From Mycolicibacterium madagascariense (lineage in GTDB: Bacteria > Actinomycetota > Actinomycetes > Mycobacteriales > Mycobacteriaceae), in NCBI RefSeq assembly GCF_010729665.1, contig NZ_AP022610.1:248001-312000 (forward strand): a stretch of 64,000 nt of DNA. Direction: 5' to 3'. Shown here in pieces: positions 1-9,873 of the stretch. The notes under the pieces are model-generated. The model did no database searches and had not been told where the DNA came from. It saw only the letters and a list, made by a program, of their open reading frames with translations. Position numbers and translations under genes: made by a program. Within the stretch, counting starts at the first letter, position 1. Every line of letters begins with the position of its first letter.

Positions 1-3000
1 CGGTCGGTCGACGTGGCCGACGAGGCGCTCAGCGACCGAACGGTGAAGCCGGTGAAGACGGCGAGCGGCTCCCCGAGGCCGCTGGCGACCGTCACGTCGC
101 TCTCGATCTGCTCCCCGGTGGCCGAGACCACGCGGACCGACACGGTCATCTTCTCCTCGGGCGGACCGTAGACGGCGCAGCGCCGGATCCGCGTCGGGAC
201 GAAGGTACCGTCGCCGCCCCCGGTGAACGTGGCGCCGAACAGGGTCTGGAAGGCGCCGTCCACCAGCGCGGGATGGAACCCGTAAGCGTCGAGCTCGTCG
301 GCGATGGGCGCGGGCACCGCGAGTTCGGCTCTCGCCCAATCGGTTCCGGCGACCAGGCTGGTGATCGGCCGGAACGCCTCGCCGTAGTCGAACGCCATCG
401 CCACGGTGCGGTCGTAGAACTCGGCACCGTCCAGCGAGCCGGTCTCACCGGTCTCGTCCGTGGCGTCACCGCCCGCGGGTGGGCGGCCGAGGACGTTGAG
501 TTCGGCGGTGGCCGTCAGCGTCCACGCGAAGTCACCGGTGCCGGCGGGCGTGAACGCGGCGAATTCCAGGGTGCCCCGGTCGCGGTCGAGCGTCGTCCTG
601 ACGAGGGGATCGCACGCGTCGTCGAGGATGAGCGCGCGGTGCAGCACCAGATCGTCGACGGCATAGGCCGCGCCGTAGGCCTCCGTGGCGGCCGCCATGG
701 CCATCTCGACGAACACCGCACCCGGCACCACCGTGGTGCCCTGCACCCGATGGTCGGAGAGGAACGGCAGGGTCGCCGTGCTCAGCTCGGCCTCCCAGGT
801 GGGGTGCACCCCGTCGACGGGCTGCCCCAGCAGCGGATGCACCGGGCGGTAGTGCAATTCCTCTGCGGCCTCGGGGTTTTCGTTCCAGAAGCGCTTGGTC
901 TGCCACGGGTAGGACGGCAGCCGCAGCAGTCGGGCCCCCGCGCGTGGGTGCAGCGCCGCCCAGTCGACGTCGCGGCCGTGGCCGTACAGGTGGGCGACGC
1001 AGCTCATCAGCGTCCTACCGTCGTCGTCGTTGCGGCGCTGGGCGGCGATGGTCGAGACGCGTCGCGCCCCGGCGGTCTCCAGGATGGACGACGCGAGAAC
1101 CGGGTGCGGTCCGAGCTCGACAAAGTGCGTGTATCCGTCGTCGAGCATCTGCCGGACGGCCGGTTCGAACAGCACCGTGGCGCGCGTGTTCTGCCACCAA
1201 TATGCCGCTCCCGCAGCATATTCCGTCAACCGGTCACCGGTGACCGTGGAGTACAGCGGCACCGTCGCCGACGCCGACGACAGCCCGGCGAACGCGTCGT
1301 AGAGCTCGTCTCTGACGAGATCCATGTAGTGCGTGTGGTAGGGCACCTCGACGGGCAGGAAGCGGTGGAAGACCTCGGCCCGGTCCAGCTGCTTGGCGAT
1401 GCCCGCGAGCGCATCGGCGTCGCCGGCGACGGTCACCGCGAACGGACTGTTGATCGCGGCCACCGACACCTCGTGGCCGAACCGGGCGCGCGCCTCGGCG
1501 TCGAGGTGGTCCATCAGCGCGTCGGCGCCGAGGCCGACCGCCAGCATGCGGCCCATGCCGGTGGTCCGCTGCTGCAGCCTGCTGCGGTGGTGGATGACGT
1601 GGACGGCCTGCTCGAAGGTGAGCAGCCCGGCCAGATGATGCGCCGCCACCTCGCCCGCGCTGTGCCCGATCACCGCGTCGGGGTGAATCCCGAACGCGCG
1701 CAACTGTTCTGCCAGCGCCACCTGCACCGCGAAGTTGGCCGGCTGGGCGACGTCGGTGCGGGCCATCCGCGAATCGGCCTCGTCGCGACGGAGTTCGTCG
1801 AGCACGGACCAGTCGGCGTAGCGCGACAGTTCGCGATCGGTGCGCGCGATGCTGTCGGCGAAGGCCGGGTACTCGTCGAGCAGCCCGCGGCACATCCGCC
1901 ACCACTGCGGCCCCATGCCGGTGCAGACGAACGCGACCTTCGGCGGGGTCGCCGTGCGGCCCGACGACACCGGCGCCGCTCCCGCGGCGAGTTCGGCGAG
2001 CTGCGAACGGACGTCGTCGATGCCGGACACGACGAGGGCGCGGCGGTGGTTGAGGTGTGAGCGGCGCCGGCCCAGGGTGTAGCCGAGGTCGGCGAGCGAG
2101 GTGTCGGGGTGGGCCTCGACGTAGCCGGCGAGGCGGTCGGCCGTCGCGACGAGGGCCTCCTCGCTGCGCGCGGAAATCGGCAGCAGGGTCAGCGGGGGTC
2201 GGCGGTCGGCCGTCGGGGCAGGCGCGTCGACCGGGGCGGGCGGTTCGGCCAGCACGACGTGGGCGTTGGTCCCGCCGAACCCGAACGAGTTGACCCCGGC
2301 GATGCGCCGACCGCCCGCGGGGAACGGCCGACCCGTCCGCGGCACCTCGACGTTCAACTCCGCGAACGGGATTCGCGTGCTGGGGTGGTGCAGATGCAGG
2401 TTGGCGGGCACGTATCCGTGCTTGAGCACCAACGCCGTCTTGATCAACCCGGCCACTCCGGCGCCGGCCTCCAGGTGACCGATGTTCGTCTTGACCGATC
2501 CGATCAGCAGCGGCTCCCCGGCCGGACGGTCGAACGCGAGCGCGCCGGCGAGTGCCCGCATCTCGACCGGATCACCGACCGGCGTCCCGGTGCCGTGGGC
2601 CTCGACGTACCCCACCTCGCGGGGCGCGATGCCGGCGCGGCGCAGCGCCGTCGTGATGGCCGCGCCCTGGGCTTCCTCGCGGGGCACCGTGATGCCGTCG
2701 GTGCGGCCGTCCTGCGACACCGCCGTGCCGAGGAGCTGGGCGTAGATCCCGTCCCCGTCGCGCAGCGCATCGGCGAGCGGCTTGATGAGGACGACCGCCC
2801 CGCCCTCGGCGCGGGCATATCCGTCGGCGGATTCGTCGAAGGCCTTGCAGCGCCCGTCGGGGGACAGGAACCCGCTCTTGGACTCGGCGATGGCGGTGCT
2901 CGGACCGATGATGACGTTGACGCCGCCGGCCAGGGCGAGATGGCATTCGCCGTTCCAGATCGCTTGGGCGGCAAGGTGAACGGCGACGAGCGAGCTGGAG

Positions 3001-3551
3001 CACGCCGTGTCGACCGTCATGCTGGGCCCGCGCAGGTCGTAGGCATAGGAGAGCCGGTTCGCCAGCATCGTCATCATCATCCCGGTGGCGGAATGGGTCT
3101 TGAACCGGTAGCGGCTGGTGCGCCCCTGGTTCTGCAGCAGCTGGTAGTCCAGGGTGAAGCCGCCGACGAACACGCCGACGTCGGTGCCCGCCAGGTCCTC
3201 GGCGGGAAGGCCCCCGTCCTCCAGGGCTTCCCACGTGGTCTGCAGCAGCAGCCGCTGTTGCGGATCGAGGAGGTTGGCCTCGCGCGGGGAGATGCCGAAG
3301 AACTGGGCGTCGAACTGGTCGATCTCGCTGAGGTACCCGCCGCGGCGGGTCACCATCTTGCCCGCCTTGGCGGGATTTGGGTCGAAGTAACGCGTTGCGC
3401 TCCAACGAGTCTCGGGAACGTCGCGCGTCGCATCGGTCTCGTCGCACAGCAGCCGCCAGAACTCCTCCGGCGATCCGACGTCACCCGGTAGGCGGCATCC
3501 GATGCCGACGATCGCCAACGGCTCGCGGTCGCCCTCGCTGACCATCGTCAT
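1..3551 (-). CDS. Type I modular/iterative polyketide synthase, N-terminal part (KS-AT-DH), cut by window edge
   Basis: Builds a polyketide or methyl-branched chain by decarboxylative condensation in the cytosol. From the start the frame reads a ketosynthase (about residues 8-430) with active-site Cys184 in DTACSSSLVA, the HGTGT histidine and the NIGHLEA motif. An acyltransferase follows with Ser631 in GHSAGE and the entry motif GMGPQWW. A dehydratase domain has its catalytic His934 in SDHRVQG and the second-half DGAFQ motif. ER, KR and ACP domains, if present, lie left of base 1. The frame is open throughout. ATG at 3551 or 3545 are both possible; GAAGG sits 6 bases before 3545. It lies 31 bases after the halogenase-like gene, so the two are probably one transcript. 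The GMGPQWW signature and the KS-AT-DH order resemble mycobacterial Pks/Mas-type synthases; the product cannot be read from this. Confidence 0.93.
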   Translation of the reverse strand, partial: MTMVSEGDREPLAIVGIGCRLPGDVGSPEEFWRLLCDETDATRDVPETRWSATRYFDPNPAKAGKMVTRRGGYLSEIDQFDAQFFGISPREANLLDPQQRLLLQTTWEALEDGGLPAEDLAGTDVGVFVGGFTLDYQLLQNQGRTSRYRFKTHSATGMMMTMLANRLSYAYDLRGPSMTVDTACSSSLVAVHLAAQAIWNGECHLALAGGVNVIIGPSTAIAESKSGFLSPDGRCKAFDESADGYARAEGGAVVLIKPLADALRDGDGIYAQLLGTAVSQDGRTDGITVPREEAQGAAITTALRRAGIAPREVGYVEAHGTGTPVGDPVEMRALAGALAFDRPAGEPLLIGSVKTNIGHLEAGAGVAGLIKTALVLKHGYVPANLHLHHPSTRIPFAELNVEVPRTGRPFPAGGRRIAGVNSFGFGGTNAHVVLAEPPAPVDAPAPTADRRPPLTLLPISARSEEALVATADRLAGYVEAHPDTSLADLGYTLGRRRSHLNHRRALVVSGIDDVRSQLAELAAGAAPVSSGRTATPPKVAFVCTGMGPQWWRMCRGLLDEYPAFADSIARTDRELSRYADWSVLDELRRDEADSRMARTDVAQPANFAVQVALAEQLRAFGIHPDAVIGHSAGEVAAHHLAGLLTFEQAVHVIHHRSRLQQRTTGMGRMLAVGLGADALMDHLDAEARARFGHEVSVAAINSPFAVTVAGDADALAGIAKQLDRAEVFHRFLPVEVPYHTHYMDLVRDELYDAFAGLSSASATVPLYSTVTGDRLTEYAAGAAYWWQNTRATVLFEPAVRQMLDDGYTHFVELGPHPVLASSILETAGARRVSTIAAQRRNDDDGRTLMSCVAHLYGHGRDVDWAALHPRAGARLLRLPSYPWQTKRFWNENPEAAEELHYRPVHPLLGQPVDGVHPTWEAELSTATLPFLSDHRVQGTTVVPGAVFVEMAMAAATEAYGAAYAVDDLVLHRALILDDACDPLVRTTLDRDRGTLEFAAFTPAGTGDFAWTLTATAELNVLGRPPAGGDATDETGETGSLDGAEFYDRTVAMAFDYGEAFRPITSLVAGTDWARAELAVPAPIADELDAYGFHPALVDGAFQTLFGATFTGGGDGTFVPTRIRRCAVYGPPEEKMTVSVRVVSATGEQIESDVTVASGLGEPLAVFTGFTVRSLSASSATSTD

Positions 3552-3582
3552 CCTTCGTCCAATGACATGACCCGTGCTGCCG

Positions 3583-5343
3583 TCACACTGCCGGTGCGGC
3601 TCTCAGGATCCAACTCTCGCTGACCGGGTTGACCGGCTGCTCGCGTCGGTAGACGGCGCGCAGGTCCCGCAGCAGGGAGTCACCCTGCCACGCCTGCACC
3701 TGCCGCACGACGTCGTCCTCGGCGAACCGCGACGCGTTGTCCTCGATCACGGCCTCGACCAGTTGGCCCGCGACCTGGCGCAGCAGCAGGGCGTTCGCGT
3801 CGAACTGCTCGACGAAGGCATCGGAGCGTCCCATCATCGCGGTGTGCAGGGTCACCATGAAGTTCAGCGGGGCGAAGAGATCGACGAACGTGGCCGTCGC
3901 AGCACCGGTTTCGACGGCGGCCCACTCCCGGAAGAAGAGCTGCATGCGGTTGCTCAGGTCGATGAGGCCCTGCAGCTGCGGCACGACGGCGGGGTCGTCG
4001 GCGACGGTGACGAACCGGTCGTTGCCGTACAGGAGGCCGACGAACCCCCAGTAGAACGCCACGTCCCAGATGATCTTGGCGGACATCACGGTCGGCGAGC
4101 CCATGAGCGTGTACTGGTCCCGGTAGATCGCCAGCCACATGTCGGTGAGCGACCGGAACAGCGAGTCGCTGATGCCGGCCCGCGCGGCGACGTCCTCACC
4201 GCCGAGGTCGCGGACGATGAGATCGATGGTCAGCCCGTTGCCGATGGCCACGAGGTCGAGGCCCGACGAGTACAGCGGATCGAGGAAGACGCCGGCATCA
4301 CCAGTGAGGCACCAGCGGTCGCGGCCGTCGAAGAACTTGGTCACGCTGTGGCTGTAGTTCTTCATCACCCGGAAGTCGCGGATCAGGTGGTCGTTGTCGG
4401 CGAGGGCGGCCGCGCACTGCGGTTCGTGCTCGGCGAGCCAGGCCTTCGCCTTGGCGAGCGTGTTGTACCCCTCGAACGGGTGGAAGGCGGGATCGGCCAC
4501 GATGCCGACGCTGGTGGCCCCGGACGCCAGCCGGATGAGCCACACCCAATACCCTTGTCCCATCAGGTGATTGGTGGAGAAGGCGCGGTCGCCCTCGGTC
4601 AGGCGGCCCTGCCACTGCGGGTCGTCACTCCAATCGCCGACGTCGAGCTCGGCCGCGACGCGCAACCAGGCCGCGTTGCAGAGGTGTCCGTTGGCCCGCT
4701 TGAGGTCGAGCTCCCTGGGCAGCATGCGGTTGCGGCCGGAGGCGTCGACCACCCAGCGGGCCGTCGTCGAGGCGGTGGCGTCATCGCTCTGGATCTCCAG
4801 GGTGTGCGCACCGTCCCCGGCGCCGAGGGCGACCGAGCGGACCCGGCCGACGACGAACTCGATGCCTGCGGCGACGCAGCGGCGGTGCAGTTCGTTCTCC
4901 AGCCGGCCGCGGTCGATCTGGTAGGTGGCCTGCGGCGTGAACGACGAACTGCCCAGCTCGACGCGGCGGGCGATGTCGGTGTTCGAACCGTCGGAGAAGA
5001 ACATCCGCAGACCCATCTTGCGGATCTGGGACGTCTCGAGGTGCTCGCCGAGACCCAGCCGGTCGCGAAGGTAGTGCGCGGAGACCTCGACCGTCGATTC
5101 GCCGACGGTGTGGGTGATCTCGGCGACGGGGTGCGGGGTGGGCTCGACCACCAGGATGCGGGTGGCGGGGTGCGCCGTGCGGAGTTCGAGGGCCAGCGTC
5201 AGCGCGGCCGCACCGCCACCGACGATCGCGACGTCGTGATCGGTGGCGGCGGTGTCGTTCGACAGCCGGCTCTTGATCTTCCGCGCGAGGGCTTGCCGAG
5301 CTTGCGGACTCAACTGCGACAGTCGCGCGCGGGCGTCGTCCAC
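3583..5343 (-). CDS. FAD-dependent halogenase-like oxidoreductase
   Basis: The 586-residue flavoprotein starts at GTG 5343 with GAAGG six bases upstream. A Rossmann FAD site (VGGGAAALTLALEL) begins near residue 41. Further along are GESTV, a WVWLIRL segment in the place of the halogenase WxWxIP motif, and GDAGVFLDPLYSSGLDL, the second FAD-contacting motif of flavin-dependent halogenases. A Lys in QIRKMGLRMFF is a candidate for the catalytic lysine. Known relatives chlorinate or brominate aromatic or PKS-bound substrates using reduced FAD. Residues 1-28 form an amphipathic LSQLSPQARQALARKI segment resembling NRPS/PKS linker or docking helices. The PKS gene follows 31 bases later, which suggests a tailoring role. 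Since the tryptophan-site motif is degenerate, a hydroxylating monooxygenase is the alternative. No flavin reductase is seen nearby. Confidence 0.75.
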   Translation of the reverse strand: MDDARARLSQLSPQARQALARKIKSRLSNDTAATDHDVAIVGGGAAALTLALELRTAHPATRILVVEPTPHPVAEITHTVGESTVEVSAHYLRDRLGLGEHLETSQIRKMGLRMFFSDGSNTDIARRVELGSSSFTPQATYQIDRGRLENELHRRCVAAGIEFVVGRVRSVALGAGDGAHTLEIQSDDATASTTARWVVDASGRNRMLPRELDLKRANGHLCNAAWLRVAAELDVGDWSDDPQWQGRLTEGDRAFSTNHLMGQGYWVWLIRLASGATSVGIVADPAFHPFEGYNTLAKAKAWLAEHEPQCAAALADNDHLIRDFRVMKNYSHSVTKFFDGRDRWCLTGDAGVFLDPLYSSGLDLVAIGNGLTIDLIVRDLGGEDVAARAGISDSLFRSLTDMWLAIYRDQYTLMGSPTVMSAKIIWDVAFYWGFVGLLYGNDRFVTVADDPAVVPQLQGLIDLSNRMQLFFREWAAVETGAATATFVDLFAPLNFMVTLHTAMMGRSDAFVEQFDANALLLRQVAGQLVEAVIEDNASRFAEDDVVRQVQAWQGDSLLRDLRAVYRREQPVNPVSESWILRAAPAV

Positions 5344-5532
5344 GGGTCACCTTCTTTCGCAAGATGGCTCGGTGAGCCACTCCGAGAACCCGAACGTAAC
5401 ACGCCCGCGGACGCGTGCCAGTCGGGCGCGTCCGCAGGTGAACGGCCTGCCGGGGGCGCTCGCGGCCACGACCACGGGGGGCGGCGCGACACCGCCCGGC
5501 CGTCACAGTCATGACCAAACCCTGACGAATCC

Positions 5533-6816
5533 CTACGACTCCCTGGCACCGGCGTCGGAGGGGTCCGCGGTCCGCGGCGGCGGGTCGGGGCGGTGGCGGC
5601 CGTAGGCGAACTCGAAGATCGGGGACGCCATCAGCGTGGTGACGATCGCCACGATGACCAGGATGGTGAACAGCGTCGGGGTGATGATCCCGGCCTGGCG
5701 CCCGATGTCGAGCAGGATCAGCTCGATGAGCCCGCGCGCGTTCATCAGCGCGCCGAGCGCCACCGACTCGCGCCCCGGGACGCCCCCGAGCCGCGCGGCC
5801 AGCGCGCACGCCACGCCCTTGCCCGCGATCGACACCACCAGCAGGCCGAGCGTCACCGCCCACAGGGCGGGCGAGTCGACCAGCGAGATCTGCGTGTTGA
5901 GCCCTGAGTAGACGAAGAACAGCGGCAGCAGGAACGTCGTGACCAGCGGGTCGAGCGCGGCGGTGACCCGGTGCGCGAAGAACCCCGACGGCATCGCGGT
6001 GCCGAGGATGAAGGCGCCGAAGATCGCGTAGATGCCGATGGCGTCGGTCACCCAGGCGCACAGCATGAGCAGGGCCAGGACCGAGGCGAGGACCGCTGGG
6101 CTGACGGCGCCTTCGCGCTCGGCACGCGCGCCGAGGGGACGCAGGGCGCGGCGGCCGACCGTGACGACCACCAGCGCGTAGAGGACGCCGCCGCCGATCG
6201 CCAGCACGGCGGTGCCCGGGCTGCCCCGGTTCATGGCGAGCACCACGGCCAGGATGCACCAGGACAGCGCGTCGTCGGTCGCCCCGCAGGCCAGTGCCAA
6301 AGTGCCCAGCGACGTGCCCGTCAGCCGCTTCTCGAAGACGATCCTGGCCAGCATGGGGAACGCCGTGGTCGCGACCGAAGCGCCGAGGAACAGCATCGCC
6401 ATCGGCAGCGTGACGGTCGCACCGAAGAACGTGCCGTCGGCGAGCAGGGGCCCGGCGACCAGCGCGCCCAGCGCGAGCGGGACCAGGATGCCCGCCGCCG
6501 ACACCGCACCTGCCGTGCCCGCCCGATGTCGGACGAGGTCGACGTCGAAGTTCACCCCGATGAGGAACATGTAGAGCACGAGGCCGATCTGGGCCAGCAC
6601 GTACAGCACGGTGTTGGTCTGGCCGCTCGGAAACAGGGCGTGCTGCAGGCCGGGTGCGAACAGGCCGAACACCGACGGACCGAGGATCACGCCGGCGACC
6701 ATCTCCCCGACGACCTGGGGCTGACCGAGGCGACGGGCCACCAGCCCCACGACCCGGCACGCCACGATGATCGCGGCCAACTCCAGGAAGAAGTGGATCG
6801 CCACCGGTGAGGACAT
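5533..6816 (-). CDS. Cation:proton antiporter, CPA2/KefB-type membrane domain
   Basis: A 427-residue integral membrane protein that exchanges Na+ or K+ for H+. It begins with a hydrophobic helix (IHFFLELAAIIVACRVVGLVARR) followed by LGQPQVVGEMVAGVILGPS, the classic opening of the CPA2 Na+/H+ exchanger family. About 12 hydrophobic segments follow, including a GATDDALSWCILAV segment whose acidic pair corresponds to the ion-binding ND/DD motif. No C-terminal RCK/TrkA domain is present; the tail is a short charged stretch. The gene stands alone, 190 bases from the halogenase gene and divergent from the OPT transporter with 226 bases between the starts. The ion specificity cannot be told from sequence. 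Confidence 0.88.
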   Translation of the reverse strand: MSSPVAIHFFLELAAIIVACRVVGLVARRLGQPQVVGEMVAGVILGPSVFGLFAPGLQHALFPSGQTNTVLYVLAQIGLVLYMFLIGVNFDVDLVRHRAGTAGAVSAAGILVPLALGALVAGPLLADGTFFGATVTLPMAMLFLGASVATTAFPMLARIVFEKRLTGTSLGTLALACGATDDALSWCILAVVLAMNRGSPGTAVLAIGGGVLYALVVVTVGRRALRPLGARAEREGAVSPAVLASVLALLMLCAWVTDAIGIYAIFGAFILGTAMPSGFFAHRVTAALDPLVTTFLLPLFFVYSGLNTQISLVDSPALWAVTLGLLVVSIAGKGVACALAARLGGVPGRESVALGALMNARGLIELILLDIGRQAGIITPTLFTILVIVAIVTTLMASPIFEFAYGRHRPDPPPRTADPSDAGARES

Positions 6817-7042
6817 GGCTAGAGCGTCGTCCCGGCGACGGCGCCGAGCTCCCGATCCGACCCCACTGCCCCGACCCCCTCGACTGCTGGTGCACGGACC
6901 CTATCCGAGATGCACCCGGTGCTGCCGCGCGGTCGCACACCCGGCGCGGGGGCGTGCCCGAACCGCTAGCATCACGCGGACACGGGCCGGGGCGAGGCGA
7001 TTGCTCGGGTGCTTCACGGCCCTCGTCCGGCGGGAGACGGTC

Positions 7043-9016
7043 ATGACACGAGTGGACGGCACGGAGGTCACCACCCCGTCGACCCGCGAGCTCACCATCC
7101 GGGGTGTGGTGCTCGGTGGGCTCGTCACGCTCGTCTTCACCGCGGCCAACGTGTACCTGGGGCTCAAGGTCGGTCTGACGTTCGCCACGGCGATCCCCGC
7201 GGCCGTCATCTCGATGGCGATCCTGCGGTACTTCCGGGGGCACACGATCCTCGAGAACAACATCGTGCAGACGATCGCCTCGGCCGCAGGCACGCTGTCG
7301 TCGATCATCTTCGTGCTGCCGGGGCTCGTCATGATCGGCTGGTGGACGGGCTTTCCGTACTGGATCACCGTCGCGGTGTGCATCGTCGGCGGTGTGCTCG
7401 GCGTCATGTACTCGGTGCCGCTGCGGCGCGCGCTGGTGACGGGGTCGGACCTGCCCTACCCGGAGGGCGTCGCCGCCGCGGAGGTGCTCAAGGTCGGTGA
7501 CGAGGCCGAGGACGGTGGCGAGGGCAACCGGCAGAGCCTGCGCGCCATCCTGGTCGGTTCGTTGGTCGCGGCGGGGCTGTCGCTGGTGGCCGCCACCAAG
7601 GTGATCCTGACCGACGTGTCGGTCTACTTCCGCGTCGGCGCCGGCGGGTCGATGCTCGGCGCGAGCCTGTCGCTGGCGCTCATCGGCGTCGGCCACCTGG
7701 TCGGCATCACCGTCGGCATCGCGATGATCGTCGGCCTGGTCATCTCGTTCTTCGTCCTGCTGCCGACGTTGACCTGGGGTGACCTCACCGGCGGCAAGGA
7801 ACTTTCCGACGTCGTGTCCGACACGTTCTCCCACGACGTGCGCTTCGTCGGCGCGGGCGCCATCGCGATCGCCGCGGTGTGGACACTGCTGAAGATCCTC
7901 GGCCCCATCGTTCGCGGCATCAGCTCCGCCGCCGCGTCGGCGCGGGCCCGGCGTGGGGGAGACCGGCTCGAGCTGACCGAACGCGACATCCCCATCGGCA
8001 TCGTCGGCGGCACCATCGCGGTGTCGCTGATCCCGATCGGACTGCTGCTCTGGTGGTTCCTCGACACCACGCAGGTCGTCGAGCAGCGGCCGCTGACCAT
8101 CGCACTGACCCTGGTGTTCGTCGTGTTGATCGGCGCCGTGCTGGCGTCGGTCGCGGGCTACATGGCCGGTCTGATCGGCTCGTCGAACAGCCCGCTCTCG
8201 GGTCTGGGCATCCTGGTCGTCGTCATCGCCTCGGTCGTGCTGGTGCTCGTCCACGGGCGCAGCGGCGACCCGGCCCAGGTGCTGGGCCTGGTGGCCTACG
8301 CGCTGTTCGCGACCTCGGTCGTGTTCAGCATCGCGACCATCTCCAACGACAACCTGCAGGACCTCAAGACCGGTCAGCTCGTGGGCGCCACACCCTGGCG
8401 CCAGCAGCTCGCCCTCGTCATGGGGGTGATCTTCGGCGCCCTGGTGATCGCGCCGGTACTGGACCTGCTCAACGCCGCGTTCGGCTTCTCGGGCGCGCCC
8501 GGCGCCGGCGCCGACGCGCTCGCCGCGCCGCAGGCCGCGCTGATCTCGTCGCTGGCCAAGGGTGTCTTCGGGGGCGGCCTGAATTGGAACCTGCTGGGCC
8601 TCGGCGCCGCGATCGGGGCGGTGATCATCCTGATCGACGAGGTCCTGACCCGCCGCACGACGCGGTTGCGGCTGCCGCCGCTGGCCGTCGGCATGGGCAT
8701 GTACCTGCCGATGTCGCTGACCATCGTCATTCCCCTCGGCGCGCTCCTCGGCCTCTTCTACGAGAGGTGGGCCGAGCGCGCAGGCGGGGACGTTGCGCAT
8801 CGCAAGCGCCTCGGCGTGCTGATGGCGACCGGACTGATCGTGGGCGAGAGCATCTTCGGCGTGGTGTTCGCGGGCATCGTGGTGGCCTCGGGTACCGACT
8901 CGCCACTCGCCATCGTCGGGAAGGGTTTCGCGGACTGGGCCGAGATCCTCGGAGTCGTCGTCTTCGTGGCGATCCTCGCCGGCCTCTACAAGTGGACCCG
9001 CCGCCTGGCCCAGTGA
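7043..9016 (+). CDS. OPT family oligopeptide or metal-chelate transporter
   Basis: Oligopeptide transporter superfamily member of 657 residues with about 15 hydrophobic segments, probably moving peptides or metal-siderophore complexes across the inner membrane. Typical features are an early AANVYLGLKVGLTFATAIPAAV segment, ENNIVQTIASAAGTLSS, and a mid-protein SNDNLQDLKTGQLVGATPWRQQ loop, all characteristic of the bacterial OPT/YSL-like branch. The frame is open further upstream, but ATG 7043 is chosen because GGGAG lies six bases before it and the protein then starts directly with the family's N-terminus. The gene is monocistronic as far as can be seen, divergent from the antiporter. The substrate is unknown. 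Confidence 0.9.
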   Translation: MTRVDGTEVTTPSTRELTIRGVVLGGLVTLVFTAANVYLGLKVGLTFATAIPAAVISMAILRYFRGHTILENNIVQTIASAAGTLSSIIFVLPGLVMIGWWTGFPYWITVAVCIVGGVLGVMYSVPLRRALVTGSDLPYPEGVAAAEVLKVGDEAEDGGEGNRQSLRAILVGSLVAAGLSLVAATKVILTDVSVYFRVGAGGSMLGASLSLALIGVGHLVGITVGIAMIVGLVISFFVLLPTLTWGDLTGGKELSDVVSDTFSHDVRFVGAGAIAIAAVWTLLKILGPIVRGISSAAASARARRGGDRLELTERDIPIGIVGGTIAVSLIPIGLLLWWFLDTTQVVEQRPLTIALTLVFVVLIGAVLASVAGYMAGLIGSSNSPLSGLGILVVVIASVVLVLVHGRSGDPAQVLGLVAYALFATSVVFSIATISNDNLQDLKTGQLVGATPWRQQLALVMGVIFGALVIAPVLDLLNAAFGFSGAPGAGADALAAPQAALISSLAKGVFGGGLNWNLLGLGAAIGAVIILIDEVLTRRTTRLRLPPLAVGMGMYLPMSLTIVIPLGALLGLFYERWAERAGGDVAHRKRLGVLMATGLIVGESIFGVVFAGIVVASGTDSPLAIVGKGFADWAEILGVVVFVAILAGLYKWTRRLAQ

Positions 9017-9059
9017 GCCCGGTGTTTGCGGGTGACGGGCCCCGGGCAAGCCTCCGTGC

Positions 9060-9785
9060 ATGAACGCTCGCTTCACCCCCGCGCGGGTCGCCCGGCACCT
9101 CGGCCTCGTCCTCGCGGCTGCCACGACACTGCTCGCCAGCCCGATCGCCGTGCCCGTCGCGTCGGCCGCGCCGCCGTGTCCCGACGTCGAGGTGATCTTC
9201 GCCCGCGGCACGGGCGAACCGCCCGGTGTCGGTGGCGTGGGCCAGGCCTTCGTGGACGCCCTGCGGGCGCGGGTCGGCACCAAGACGGTCGACGTGTACC
9301 CGGTGGACTACGCGGCCAGCAGCGACTTCAGCGGCGGCATCGCCTTCGCGGAGACGGTCGTCGCCGGCATCCGCGACGAGGGCGATCACATCCAGGCCAC
9401 CGCGGCGAACTGCCCCGCCACCAAGATGGTCCTCGGTGGCTACTCCCAGGGAGCGGCCGTGACCGGCTTCACCACCGCCGACGCCCCGCCGCCGGGGGTG
9501 CCCGCCATCGCGCTGCCCGCCCCGCTGCCGCCCGCGGACGCCGACCACGTCGCCGCGGTCGCGCTGTTCGGGACGCCGTCGCCGCAGTTCCTCGAGTCCT
9601 ACGGCGCCCCGGCGATCACCCTCGGAGCGCGGTACGCCCCGAAGACGACCGAGCAGTGCGCGCCGGGTGACACCATTTGCGACGGCACGCCCAACGCGAC
9701 GCCGACGGTGGCGCACACCCTGTACCCGGTGAACGGCATGGTGGCCGCCGCCGCGGACTATGCGGCCGACCGCATAGGCCGATAG
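9060..9785 (+). CDS. Secreted cutinase-family serine esterase
   Basis: A 241-residue exported esterase/lipase of the cutinase family (Culp proteins of mycobacteria), expected to act on cell-wall or host lipids. Residues 1-36 form a Sec signal peptide with a hydrophobic core and a probable ASAAP cleavage site. The mature part opens with CPDVEVIFARGTGEPPG, the conserved cutinase start. The nucleophile is in GGYSQGAAV, the Asp in the cysteine-bounded GDTICDG loop, and the His in VAHTLY. Four cysteines could form two disulfides. It lies 43 bases after the OPT gene on the same strand. Two more family members occur in this window (39779-40522 and 57291-58181). Confidence 0.94.
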   Translation: MNARFTPARVARHLGLVLAAATTLLASPIAVPVASAAPPCPDVEVIFARGTGEPPGVGGVGQAFVDALRARVGTKTVDVYPVDYAASSDFSGGIAFAETVVAGIRDEGDHIQATAANCPATKMVLGGYSQGAAVTGFTTADAPPPGVPAIALPAPLPPADADHVAAVALFGTPSPQFLESYGAPAITLGARYAPKTTEQCAPGDTICDGTPNATPTVAHTLYPVNGMVAAAADYAADRIGR

Positions 9786-9873
9786 CCGGTCGGTGCCCCA
9801 AACGTTTCGCGATGACGTAGCGTGGTTATGTCTGCTAAGTAATCGCCCGCCGTCCCACGCTGGAGCCACGCTG

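Noticed and set aside
273..3491. Long plus-strand open frames opposite the polyketide synthase (273-2060 and 2109-3491)
   Set aside because: The minus strand encodes KS, AT and DH domains with active-site residues over the same bases. The plus-strand products show no known domain.
3574..5514. 646-codon plus-strand frame opposite the halogenase-like gene
   Set aside because: Shadow of a gene with FAD-binding motifs; low-complexity product.
6767..7042. Upstream extension of the OPT transporter by 92 codons
   Set aside because: Its residues are basic and arbitrary, and a good ribosome site lies just before ATG 7043, where the family's N-terminus begins.
4781..9283. 1500-codon open frame on the minus strand across the halogenase, antiporter and OPT genes
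   Set aside because: It runs in a wrong frame through genes with clear family motifs, and its translation is a His/Asp/Arg/Gln-rich string without domains. In DNA this rich in G and C, stop codons are rare in shadow frames.
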